NCBI GenBank assembly: GCA_000721375.1 | Contig: JOGW01000003.1 | Location: 496,001 to 560,000 of the forward strand | Direction of reading: 5' to 3' | Length of the DNA: 64,000 nt | From: Streptomyces sp. NRRL B-3428 | GTDB taxonomy: Bacteria > Actinomycetota > Actinomycetes > Streptomycetales > Streptomycetaceae | In this document: positions 34,501 through 42,383 of the stretch, in pieces | Layout: every line of letters starts with the position of its first letter | How positions within the stretch are numbered: position 1 is the first letter of the stretch | Program-made: the position numbers and the translations under genes | Notes under the pieces: model-generated | The model's database searches: none | What the model saw: only the letters and a program-made list of their open reading frames with translations | What the model was told of the DNA's origin: nothing

Positions 34501-35516
34501 ACGGCGCTCTGCAGCACGTCGCCGGGCACGGACTCGGGGCGGCCGCTGAGCGCCGACTCGTACACCGCCCGGACGGTGGCGACGACCGACCGGCCGTACC
34601 CGCCGTCGACGAGGGGCGGCCGGCCGGTGCGGCAGGCCTCGGTGAAGTCGGCGAGCTGCGCCGTGAAGGCGTCCGCGGGCCCCTCGTCCGCCAGGGCTAC
34701 CAGGTCCTCCGCACCGCCGTTGCTGACCCAGATGCCTTCGGGCGCCGACCAGCGCAGTGAGCCGCGCTCGCAGAGCACCACCGTCTCGTCGGTGTACGGG
34801 AGTCCGGCGCTGGTGAAGTGGAAGCTGGCCTTGACTCCGTTGGTCAGGCCGACGAAACCCATCGCGTCCGTCTCGATGTCGAGTCCGCCGCGGCTCCAGG
34901 TGTGCGCGTGCACGGATTCGGCGGCTCCCCGGCCCAGCCACTGGATGCGGTCGAGGCCGTGGGTGCCGACGTTCATGACGATGCCGCCGCCCGCCATCAC
35001 CGGGTCGAAGAACCACTCCGGCCGGGACCCCTTGGCGTAGTGCGAGGTGCGCCGGTGGGAGATCGCCCGCACCGGGCCCAGCTCCCCGGAGCGCAGGATC
35101 GCCTCGGCACGGCGGGCGTTGGCGCCGAAACGCACCACGTGCCCCACGGCAAGCAGCACTCCCGCCGCGGCACATGCGTCGATCATCGCCGTGCAGTCGG
35201 CGACGGAGGTCGCCATCGGCTTCTCCACCAGCACATGCGCCCCGGCCGCGGCGGCGTCGAGGGTCATCTGCGCGTGCAGGGCGTGCGGCGCGGTGATCAC
35301 GACGCCGTCGAGGGCTTCGGCGGCGAGCATCTGCTCGTGGAAGGTGTACGCGGGGGCGTCGGCCTCCCGCGCCATCTGCCGGGCCGCGTCGGCCCGGATG
35401 TCGCAGACCGCGGCGACCCGTACACCGGGCAGCGCGCGCGCCGCCTGTACGTGGAGGGCGCCCACGATCCCCGTGCCGATGATGCCGAGCCGGAATGCGG
35501 GCTCGTTGGTTTGCAC
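34497..35516 (-). CDS. Gfo/Idh/MocA family oxidoreductase
   Basis: A 339-residue NAD(P)-dependent sugar or inositol dehydrogenase-like protein. The N-terminal Rossmann domain begins LGIIGTGIVGALHVQAARA, with VLVEKPMATS containing the EKP motif near residue 88, and the C-terminal beta-sheet domain includes HGLDRIQWLGRG. I use GTG 35516, with AAGGAGTC upstream; a TTG at 35543 is open but has no ribosome site. It follows the permease gene by 66 bases and is coupled to the barrel-protein gene by ATGA. It probably oxidises an imported sugar. Confidence 0.88.
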   Translation of the reverse strand: MQTNEPAFRLGIIGTGIVGALHVQAARALPGVRVAAVCDIRADAARQMAREADAPAYTFHEQMLAAEALDGVVITAPHALHAQMTLDAAAAGAHVLVEKPMATSVADCTAMIDACAAAGVLLAVGHVVRFGANARRAEAILRSGELGPVRAISHRRTSHYAKGSRPEWFFDPVMAGGGIVMNVGTHGLDRIQWLGRGAAESVHAHTWSRGGLDIETDAMGFVGLTNGVKASFHFTSAGLPYTDETVVLCERGSLRWSAPEGIWVSNGGAEDLVALADEGPADAFTAQLADFTEACRTGRPPLVDGGYGRSVVATVRAVYESALSGRPESVPGDVLQSAV

Positions 35517-35582
35517 CGATGACTCCTTGCGTATCGTTCGCAACGGCCTTGTGCCGCTTGCGTCTTGCGTGGACCGCCGAGC

Positions 35583-36473
35583 TCAGCCCTTGACCCCGGC
35601 CGACATCGCGCCGCGTACGAAGTAGCGCTGCGCGACGACGAAGACGACGAGGATCGGCACCAGCGACATCAGGGCCGCGGCCGTCACCAGCTGGTCGTTG
35701 CCGACGAACTGGCCGCGCAGGCCCATCACGCCGAGCGGCAGCGTGAGCTTCTCCGGTGAGGTCAGATACACCGTGGGCTCGAGGACGGCGCCCCACGACG
35801 CCATGAAGGTGAACACGCTGAGCGTCGCCAACGCGGGCTTGACCAGCGGCAGATGGATGCGCGTGAAGATCCGCCAGGGGCCTGCGCCGTCGAGGGTCGC
35901 GGCCTCCTGGAAGTCCGGCGGGATCGCCAGGAACGACTGCCGCATCAGGAAGATCCCGAACGGCGTCGCCAGCCAGAACGGCACGATCAGCGGCAGGAAG
36001 GTGTCGAGCCAGCCGAACTCCCGGAACAGCAGGAACGACGGGATGATGGTGACGACGGTCGGCAGCATCAGCGTCGCGAGCGCCGCGGTGAGCAGCGCGC
36101 CTCGCGCGGGCAGCCGCATCCGGGCCAGGGCGTGGCCGACCATGGCGCTGCTGAGGACGTTGCCGACGGTCGCGGCGGTGGCGATGACGAGGCTGTTGAG
36201 GGCGTAGCGCCCGAACGGCGCCCGGTCCCACACCTCCGTGTAGTTCGACCACTGCGGCGGGTCCGGCAGGACGACCGGCGGCACCTCGATGTACTGGGCG
36301 TGTGTCTTCAGCGAGTTGAACAGCGCCGCGAGGAACGGCAGCACCATGATCAGCGCGCCGGACCCGACGAAGAGGTACGCGACGGCCTGACCTGGCCTCA
36401 TCCGGCGGCGGTTGCGGGGATCGTTCCGGCGGCGGTTGCGGGGCCGTGACTTCACGGCGACTGCCTCAGGCAT
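35583..36473 (-). CDS. ABC transporter permease, MalG/UgpE type
   Basis: A 296-residue inner-membrane permease of carbohydrate uptake type 1 systems. Six transmembrane helices are visible after a basic N-terminus. The EAA loop that docks on the ATPase is EAATLDGAGPWRIFTRIHLP near residue 190. It begins 8 bases before the end of the partner permease gene. No ATPase gene is in the locus, so it probably uses a shared MsiK-like ATPase, as other Streptomyces sugar importers do. Confidence 0.92.
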   Translation of the reverse strand: MPEAVAVKSRPRNRRRNDPRNRRRMRPGQAVAYLFVGSGALIMVLPFLAALFNSLKTHAQYIEVPPVVLPDPPQWSNYTEVWDRAPFGRYALNSLVIATAATVGNVLSSAMVGHALARMRLPARGALLTAALATLMLPTVVTIIPSFLLFREFGWLDTFLPLIVPFWLATPFGIFLMRQSFLAIPPDFQEAATLDGAGPWRIFTRIHLPLVKPALATLSVFTFMASWGAVLEPTVYLTSPEKLTLPLGVMGLRGQFVGNDQLVTAAALMSLVPILVVFVVAQRYFVRGAMSAGVKG

Positions 36474-37434
36474 AGTGCACCCACCGCTTCTGGAGCCTCA
36501 GTTGGATCAGCGTGAGGACGAGGATCACCGCGAAGAGCACCCAGGCGATGGCCGCCGCGTAACCCATGTGGAAGTACTCGAAGCCCTGCCGGTACATGTA
36601 GAGGACCGTCAGCTCGCTGGCGTCGCCCGGACCGCCGTTGGTCATCACGAAGACCTGCTCGAAGGCCTGCAGGGTGGTGATGGTGGACAGCACGAGGACG
36701 AGGAACGTCGTCCCCGACACCCCCGGCACCGTGATGTGCCGGAACCTGCCCCAGGCGCCCGCGCCGTCGACCCGCGCCGCCTCGTACCGCTCCTGCGGGA
36801 TGGCCTGCAGCGCCGCGAGGAAGAGCACCATCATGTAGCCGGCGCCCTTCCACACCGCGATCAGCGCCAGCGTGGGGATGACCAGTACGGGACTGTCGAG
36901 CCAGGTCTGCGGATCGACACCGAACCAGCCGAGGACGGTGTTGGCGCTGCCCAGGCGGGGGTTGAACACCGCGTCCGCGACGTACGCCATCACCACCCAC
37001 GAGGAGACGACGGGCACGAAGTAGGCGCCGCGCAGCAGCGGGATGAACCGCAGCTTCTGGTTCAGCCCCACCGCGAGCGCCAGCGCGACCATGGTCTGCA
37101 GCGGTACGAAGATCAGCGCGAAGTAGCCGGTGTTCAGCATGCTCGTCCAGAACGCCTCGTCGGTCAGCAGCCGCGAGTAGTTGTCGAAGCCGACCCAGCG
37201 GGGCGAGGAGACGGTGTCGTAGTCGGTGAAGCCCAGATACGCCAGCGCAAGCACCGGCCACGCCGTCAGCAGTGCGAGGTGGGCGAGGTAGGGCGTGGCG
37301 AAGAGCACCGCCCAGCGGCGCTCGCCGCGGCGGGCGGAGCGCCCGGGGTCGCGCGGGGCGGAGGCGCGGCGCGGCGTACGGGGTGTGTCCACCGCCTCGC
37401 GCCTCCTGCCCTGCTCGGTGGTGACCGGCGTCAT
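36466..37434 (-). CDS. ABC transporter permease, MalF/UgpA type
   Basis: A 322-residue permease with a basic cytoplasmic N-terminus of about 40 residues and six transmembrane helices. The EAA motif reads YEAARVDGAGAWGRFRHITV near residue 215. The ATG at 37434 overlaps the binding-protein stop as ATGA; the longer open frame is discarded because this is the coupled, family-typical start. It pairs with the following MalG-type permease. Confidence 0.92.
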   Translation of the reverse strand: MTPVTTEQGRRREAVDTPRTPRRASAPRDPGRSARRGERRWAVLFATPYLAHLALLTAWPVLALAYLGFTDYDTVSSPRWVGFDNYSRLLTDEAFWTSMLNTGYFALIFVPLQTMVALALAVGLNQKLRFIPLLRGAYFVPVVSSWVVMAYVADAVFNPRLGSANTVLGWFGVDPQTWLDSPVLVIPTLALIAVWKGAGYMMVLFLAALQAIPQERYEAARVDGAGAWGRFRHITVPGVSGTTFLVLVLSTITTLQAFEQVFVMTNGGPGDASELTVLYMYRQGFEYFHMGYAAAIAWVLFAVILVLTLIQLRLQKRWVHYA

Positions 37435-38756
37435 CCCGCGGGCCTGAACCGGTCGATGGCCGACTGGGCTTCGCCCTGGCCGGTCTTCAGCGCGTCGGCC
37501 ACGGAGGTCTCCTTGGACAGCGCGCCGGTGACGGCCTCGGTGATGGCGGCGGTGTACTCGCTCCACACCGGGTTGAGGCCCAGGTCGTCCGCCGAGGCCA
37601 GGGAGTCGAGGAAGACCTTGCGGTCGGCGGGCGGGGTGGCCGGGCTGAGGAAGGCGGGGGTCTGCGTGACCTTCTTGTTGATCGGGATGGCCTCGCCGAT
37701 CTCCGTCCAGGCGGCCTGCGGCTTCTCACCGGCGAAGTACTCGATCCACTTCCACGCGGCGTCGGCGCGGGCGTCGGACGAAGCGCGGTTGATCACCCAG
37801 GCGTTGACGTTGGCGAGATCGCCGCGCTCTCCGCCCGGGCCCTTGGGCAGCGGCGCGACCCCGAAGTCGACCTTGCCCTGGTTGGCGGTCTGGATCCGGG
37901 CGTAGATCCCGAACTGCATCGCCACGACGCTGCTCGGGAAGAGCGTCTGCGACTTGCCGAGCGCCTCGGTCGTCACCGGGTCGGGGGCGACCTTGTCCTC
38001 GTACATCGCCTTCAGCATCCAGTCGAAGGCCTCGCGGCCCTGCGGGCTGTCGATCGCGACCTTGCCGCCGTCGTCGAGCACGTCGCCGCCGAACGCCTTC
38101 ACCATCGGCCACCAGCTCTCGACGAAGCTCGGCGAGTAGGTGCGCAGGCCGTAGACGTCGGGCTTGCCGTCGCCGTTGGTGTCCTTGGTCAGCTTCTTCG
38201 CCGCGGCCAGCAGGTCGTCGTACGTCCAGTCGGCCGTCGGCTCCTCGACGCCCGCGTCGGCGAACAGCTTCTTGTTGTAGAACAGCGCGGTGGACTGGGC
38301 GCCTTGCGGGAAGCCGAACAGCCTGCCCTTCGGGTCGCCCTTACGGATCAGGTCGACGCCGTGGTAGTCGTCCTCGTTCAGCTTCTCCGCGTACTCGCTG
38401 AGGTCGCGCAGGCTGTTGCGTCCCGCGAACTCCTGGACCAGCACGCCGTCCGACAGCCACACATCGGGTGCCTTGCGGCCGGCGAGCTGGGTGCGCAGCC
38501 GGGTGTGGAACTTGTCGTAGTCGGCCGACTCGATCTTGACGTGGATCGTGGGGTTCGCCTTCTCGAACTGCTTCACCAGCTCACGCATGGTGCCGTCGGC
38601 GGGGCCGCCGGCCTCCGCGTAGTAGCCGAGGGTGATGGTCACGGAGCCGTCGCCGGTCTCGTCACCCGCGCCGCCGCAGGCGGTCGCGGTGAGTGCGAGC
38701 ACCAGGGCGACCGCGGTGGCCGTCGATCTGGGGCGGGGTGTCCTGCGTATGGGCAT
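37431..38756 (-). CDS. Extracellular solute-binding lipoprotein (sugar ABC transporter)
   Basis: A 441-residue lipoprotein with signal peptide and lipobox around LALTATAC (cysteine near residue 27), followed by a family 1 solute-binding fold: QFEKANPTIHVKIES, PDVWLSDGVL, FGFPQGAQSTALFYNKK, TKDTNGDGKPDVYGL and FPSSVVAMQFGIYARI. It is the capture component for oligosaccharides, likely unsaturated uronate oligomers from the two secreted lyases. Preceded by AGAGAGG and a repeat-bearing 166-base gap after the regulator gene. Confidence 0.92.
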   Translation of the reverse strand: MPIRRTPRPRSTATAVALVLALTATACGGAGDETGDGSVTITLGYYAEAGGPADGTMRELVKQFEKANPTIHVKIESADYDKFHTRLRTQLAGRKAPDVWLSDGVLVQEFAGRNSLRDLSEYAEKLNEDDYHGVDLIRKGDPKGRLFGFPQGAQSTALFYNKKLFADAGVEEPTADWTYDDLLAAAKKLTKDTNGDGKPDVYGLRTYSPSFVESWWPMVKAFGGDVLDDGGKVAIDSPQGREAFDWMLKAMYEDKVAPDPVTTEALGKSQTLFPSSVVAMQFGIYARIQTANQGKVDFGVAPLPKGPGGERGDLANVNAWVINRASSDARADAAWKWIEYFAGEKPQAAWTEIGEAIPINKKVTQTPAFLSPATPPADRKVFLDSLASADDLGLNPVWSEYTAAITEAVTGALSKETSVADALKTGQGEAQSAIDRFRPAG

Positions 38757-38823
38757 GACTGATGAACCTCTCTGCTCAGGGGTCCCGTCGGGGAGGGGTC
38801 TGGGAGGTGATGGGGTGTCGGCC

Positions 38824-38936
38824 GCGTTACGGCATGGCTCGGGGGCCGGCTGCGTTACGGCATGGCTCGGTGGCCGGCGGCTCGCGGGTACGTCAGGCGG
38901 TGGCCGGCCGCTTGCTGGTACGTCAGGCGGTGGCCG
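38824..38936. repeat. Two pairs of direct repeats between regulator and binding-protein genes
   Basis: GCGTTACGGCATGGCTCGG occurs at 38824-38842 and 38852-38870 (period 28). GGTACGTCAGGCGGTGGCCG occurs at 38887-38906 and 38917-38936 (period 30); the second copy spans the regulator stop codon at 38923-38925, so the 3' end of that gene has been partly duplicated. Confidence 0.8.
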
Positions 38937-40080
38937 TGGCGGATCGCGCCGAGCCGGCCCGGCCCCGTTCGCGTGCGTCGGCCGCCGCCCCGCCGCACGA
39001 GGCGCGGATGACGAGCCGGGGCTGCAGTTCGACGCGGCGGGCCGGTTTGTCGGGCCCCTCCGCGATGCGCTGCAGGAGGAACTCGGCGGCCAGTGCGCCG
39101 ATTTCGGCCTTGGGCGGTGCTACGGCGGTGAGCGCGGGATCGCCGAACTCCGCGACGTCGTCGTCGTACGCGACGACCGCGAGATCCTGCGGCACCCGCA
39201 TCCCGAGCCGCCGGGCATGGCCCAGGAGCATCGCCGCATCGCGGTCGCCGTGGCAGAAGACGGCGGTGATCCGCCGCTGCCGGCACAGGGCGGCGTAGTC
39301 GTGGATCTCCTCGCTCGTCCACTCCACGTGCTGGACGACCGCCTCGGGCACCGCCTCCACACCGAGCGCGGCCGTGGCGAGCGCGTACCCCTCGGTGATC
39401 ACGGCGGCCGTGCCCGTGCGGAGCCGGCCCAGGTACCCGATCCGGGTGTGGCCGAGGCCCACGAGGTGGCGTACCGCGGCGAAGACGCCGCCCACGTGGT
39501 GGGTGACGACATACGACGTGGGGTCGTCCAACGCCGGGGCCGGCGGGCGCCGTTCGACCAGGACGTAGGGGACGGGCAGTCGGCGCAGTGCGTCCACGTG
39601 CGCCTGCGGATCGTCCGCCAGGTTGAGATTGGGTACGAGGACAAGACCGTCGACGCCGTTGTCGATCAGCCTGCGGGTCTGCTCCAGTTCGAGGCTCAGC
39701 CGGTTCTCCGAGCTGGCCAGGATGACCCCGGCGCCGGCGGCGGTGGCCGCCCGCTCGATGCCCTCGATGACCCGCGGGTAGTAGTACGAGGTCGAGGGGA
39801 CCAGGACACCGAGCAGTTTCCGTCGCGGGGTGGGCGGCAGGCTCGCCACATAGGTGCCGGAGCCCTGGCGGCGCACCACGATGCCCTCGTCCACCAGGTC
39901 CCCCACCGCGCGGCGCACGGTGTTGAGCCCGACGGCGAACGACGCCGCCAGCTCCGGCTCGGTGGGCAGCTTCGCGCCCACGGCCCAACCCTCTTCGGAG
40001 ATCCGCTGACGAATCCCCTCCGCGACGAACCGAGATTTCATTCCCTTGGAGAATGAATTCTGCTCTTTACTCGCTGTCAT
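38923..40080 (-). CDS. GntR-type winged helix fused to LacI-type sugar-sensing domain (repressor)
   Basis: A 385-residue hybrid regulator. The N-terminal GntR winged helix (about 15-85; GAKLPTEPELAASFAVGLNTVRR cut here as LPTEPELA and GLNTVRRAV, then RRQGSGTYV) is joined to a periplasmic-binding-protein-like ligand domain (about 90-360; LLGVLVPSTSYYYPRVIEG, GVDGLVLVP, GHTRIGYLG, AVFCHGDRDAAMLL, LAVVAYDDD). A promoter at 40088-40117 places transcription start at or next to the A of the ATG at 40080, so the mRNA may be leaderless; ATG 40041 is an alternative. Probably represses both divergent units through two palindromes and is relieved by an imported sugar. Confidence 0.88.
   Translation of the reverse strand: MTASKEQNSFSKGMKSRFVAEGIRQRISEEGWAVGAKLPTEPELAASFAVGLNTVRRAVGDLVDEGIVVRRQGSGTYVASLPPTPRRKLLGVLVPSTSYYYPRVIEGIERAATAAGAGVILASSENRLSLELEQTRRLIDNGVDGLVLVPNLNLADDPQAHVDALRRLPVPYVLVERRPPAPALDDPTSYVVTHHVGGVFAAVRHLVGLGHTRIGYLGRLRTGTAAVITEGYALATAALGVEAVPEAVVQHVEWTSEEIHDYAALCRQRRITAVFCHGDRDAAMLLGHARRLGMRVPQDLAVVAYDDDVAEFGDPALTAVAPPKAEIGALAAEFLLQRIAEGPDKPARRVELQPRLVIRASCGGAAADARERGRAGSARSATATA
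40049..40066. promoter_or_regulatory. Candidate operator copy 1, inside the regulator's 5' end
   Basis: GAGAATGAATTC at 40049-40060 followed by TGCTCT is a degenerate copy of the palindrome at 40182-40201, sharing a 12-base core. It covers about codons 6-11 of the regulator if translation starts at 40080, an autoregulation position just downstream of the predicted transcription start. Confidence 0.6.
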
Positions 40081-40087
40081 GGCCGGG

Positions 40088-40117
40088 ATAATGCCCCAGT
40101 AATTTCCGGGCCGTCAA
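40088..40117 (-). promoter_or_regulatory. Sigma-70-type promoter of the regulator/lyase operon
   Basis: On the minus strand, TTGACG (40117-40112), an 18-base spacer and CATTAT (40093-40088). Initiation about 7 bases on falls at 40081-40080, coincident with the ATG. Confidence 0.6.
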
Positions 40118-40181
40118 TGGTTGAGCCCCAATTCCTTTCATGGTTTCCTGCTCCCCGGAACCCCATTCGACCTGCCGAAAC

Positions 40182-40201
40182 AGAGAATGAATTCGTTCTC
40201 T
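40182..40201. promoter_or_regulatory. Candidate operator copy 2 upstream of the enolase-superfamily gene
   Basis: AGAGAATGAATTCGTTCTCT is a 20-base inverted repeat with one mismatched pair, centred on GAATTC. It ends 25 bases before the TTG start at 40227 and shares GAGAATGAATTC with copy 1. It is probably bound by the divergent hybrid regulator. Confidence 0.7.
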
Positions 40202-40226
40202 TTCCAGCTTTCACAGGGGAGGACTG

Positions 40227-41429
40227 TTGGCCGGCATAGCCACACCCGGCAGCACGCTGTCGGGACTTGTCGTCGAAAGCATCGAGTGCTTCGTCGTGCC
40301 CTTGCCCGCGCTGCGGGACTTCGCCATCTCCGGTGGAGTGGTGACCCGTCGCGGCGGCACCCATCCCCGGGTCCTGGTCCGGATCGGGTCCGGGGGCGCC
40401 GTGGGCTGGGGCGAGGCGACACCGGCGCCGACCTGGACGTACGAGACGGTCGAGAGCATCGTCACGACGATCGAGCGCTACCTCGCACCTCCCCTCCTGA
40501 ACCGCCCGGTGTGGGACATCGCCGGGGCGCACCGCGTCTTCGACCGGGCCATCAACCCCGGCTACACGACGGGCACACCGCTGGCCAAGGCGGCCGTCGA
40601 CCTGGCACTGCACGATCTGGTGGGCCGGGTACTCGGCCTGTCCGTGGGCGAGTTGTGGGGGCAGCGGCAGATCGACCGGGTGCCGCTGGCATGGATCGTC
40701 TCCGGTGATCCCGACCGGGCGGCCGACGAGGTGGCCGAAGGGCTGGCCGCCGGATACCAGGCGTTCAAGGTCAAGGTCGGCACCGCGATCCCCGACGACG
40801 TCCGCCGGGTGGAGGCCGTACGGGCCGCCGCACCCGGCTCGTCGATCTGGGTCGACGCCAACCAGGCGTACACCGTCAACCAGGCCCTGCAGTTGTCCCG
40901 CCGTCTCGCGCCGTACGAGATCGACCTGCTCGAACAGCCGCTGCGCGCCAACGACCCGCTGGGTCTGCGCCGCGTGCGCGAACGCAGCGAGATCCCGGTC
41001 GCCGTCGACGAGAGTCTGGTGCACCCGAGCGATCTGGCCGCCTTCGCGCAGTTGCAGGCGCTCGACATCGCGGTGGCCAAGGTGCAGCGCTCCTCCGGGC
41101 TCCACCTCTCGCGCAGGCTGTGCGCGCTCGCGCAGGACTGCGGCATCGGCCTGGTCGGCTCGGGACTCACGGACTCTGACCTCGGACTCGCGGCGTCGCT
41201 GCACCTGTTCGCCGCGTTCGGCATGGACCGCCCGGCGGACCTCAACGGGCGCCAGTTCGTGCGCTCCACCTACGTGGCGGGCGAGAGCGTGGAGGTACGG
41301 GACGGGGTGGCCGTGGTGCCGTCGGGCCCCGGGCTCGGTGTGGAGGTGGACGAGGAGGCGGTGCGCGGGCAGGCGGTGTACCCGTTCGACGGGCCGCTGC
41401 GGCGGCGCGTGATCGCGGTGGGGAGGTAG
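40227..41429 (+). CDS. Mandelate racemase/muconate lactonizing enzyme family protein (enolase superfamily)
   Basis: A 400-residue enolase-superfamily enzyme. The capping domain is N-terminal; the barrel has the KxK pair in FKVKVGTA, metal ligands in WVDANQ, LLEQPL and VAVDES, and a lysine in IAVAKVQRS, i.e. the Lys-Lys arrangement of the muconate lactonizing/dipeptide epimerase subgroup rather than the His-Asp dyad of mandelate racemase. It starts at TTG 40227 behind GGGGAGGAC. It is divergent from the regulator and probably processes a sugar acid or lactone derived from the lyase products; the exact reaction is open. Confidence 0.88.
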   Translation: MAGIATPGSTLSGLVVESIECFVVPLPALRDFAISGGVVTRRGGTHPRVLVRIGSGGAVGWGEATPAPTWTYETVESIVTTIERYLAPPLLNRPVWDIAGAHRVFDRAINPGYTTGTPLAKAAVDLALHDLVGRVLGLSVGELWGQRQIDRVPLAWIVSGDPDRAADEVAEGLAAGYQAFKVKVGTAIPDDVRRVEAVRAAAPGSSIWVDANQAYTVNQALQLSRRLAPYEIDLLEQPLRANDPLGLRRVRERSEIPVAVDESLVHPSDLAAFAQLQALDIAVAKVQRSSGLHLSRRLCALAQDCGIGLVGSGLTDSDLGLAASLHLFAAFGMDRPADLNGRQFVRSTYVAGESVEVRDGVAVVPSGPGLGVEVDEEAVRGQAVYPFDGPLRRRVIAVGR

Positions 41430-41461
41430 CTCGCCGGGGGCGAGGCGTGAGGGGGCTGCGC

Positions 41462-41504
41462 ACGAGGAAGCCCCCCGGCCGACATGGCCGGGGGGCTTCC
41501 TCGT
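41462..41504. terminator. Strong bidirectional terminator
   Basis: A 19-base perfect stem, ACGAGGAAGCCCCCCGGCC at 41462-41480 and GGCCGGGGGGCTTCCTCGT at 41486-41504, with loop GACAT. Between the convergent enolase-superfamily and ABC exporter genes. Confidence 0.92.
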
Positions 41505-41516
41505 ATGCGGGGTCTG

Positions 41517-42383
41517 TCAGGCCGAAGCGTTGCGGTACTTGCGCACCGCCAGCGTGCGGAAGACCACGATGATCAGGACCGACCAGATGAGGGAGGCCCA
41601 GATCGGGTGCTCCATCGGCCACGCTCCCGTGACCGACTTCGGTACGCCCTCGATGGTGTTGCCGAAGAGCTCACGTACTGCGGCGACCGTGGCGCTGAAG
41701 GGGTTCCACTCGGCGACGTGCTGCAGGAACGACGGCATGCCGTTGACCGGCACGAAGGCGTTCGAGATGAACGTCAGCGGGAAGAGCCAGATCAGACCGC
41801 CGGAGGTCGCGGCCTCCGGGGTGCGCACCGAGAGGCCGATCAGGGCGCCGATCCACGAGAACGCGTATCCGAGCAGGAGCAGCAGGAAGAAGCCGAACAG
41901 CACCTTCCCGATGTTCTCGTGGGTGCGCCACCCGACGAGCAGCGCGACGATCGCGAGGACCAGCAGGGTGATCGCGGTCTGCACCGAGTCGGCGAGCGTA
42001 CGTCCGGTCAGGACCGCACCGCGCGCCATGGGCAGTGACCGGAAGCGGTCGATGAGGCCCTTGTGCATGTCGTCGGCGATACCCGCGCCCGCACCCGCCG
42101 TGGCGAAGGTGACGGTCTGGGCGAAGATGCCCGCCATCAGGAATTCCTTGTAGGCGCTGGCACTGACGCCGGCGCCCGGAATGTTGATCGAGCCGCCGAA
42201 GACGTACGTGAACAGCACCACGAACATGACCGGCTGGATGATCCCGAACAGGATCATCTCGGGGATCCGCGCCATGCGGATCAGGTTGCGCTTGGCCACG
42301 ACGAGCGAGTCACGGATCGACCCGCCGATGCCGCCGCCTGCCACCGGGGCGCCCCGCCCGACCGTGTCGGTTACGGCACTCAC
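41517..42383 (-). CDS. ABC-2 type (DrrB-like) transporter permease
   Basis: A 288-residue membrane protein with six transmembrane helices and the ABC-2 signature region around VFGGSINIPG and PLTFISNAFVPVNGMP. The GTG start overlaps the ATPase stop by 4 bases (GTGA), so the two are one exporter. The DrrAB family exports antibiotics or lipids; no biosynthetic cluster is adjacent, so a general efflux or envelope-lipid role is as likely. Confidence 0.9.
   Translation of the reverse strand: MSAVTDTVGRGAPVAGGGIGGSIRDSLVVAKRNLIRMARIPEMILFGIIQPVMFVVLFTYVFGGSINIPGAGVSASAYKEFLMAGIFAQTVTFATAGAGAGIADDMHKGLIDRFRSLPMARGAVLTGRTLADSVQTAITLLVLAIVALLVGWRTHENIGKVLFGFFLLLLLGYAFSWIGALIGLSVRTPEAATSGGLIWLFPLTFISNAFVPVNGMPSFLQHVAEWNPFSATVAAVRELFGNTIEGVPKSVTGAWPMEHPIWASLIWSVLIIVVFRTLAVRKYRNASA

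Noticed and set aside
33721..36252. An 843-codon frame that appears to fuse extra sequence to the sugar-isomerase barrel protein
   Set aside because: The upstream part is out-of-frame sequence of the permease and oxidoreductase genes; the real start is the ATGA-coupled ATG at 34500.
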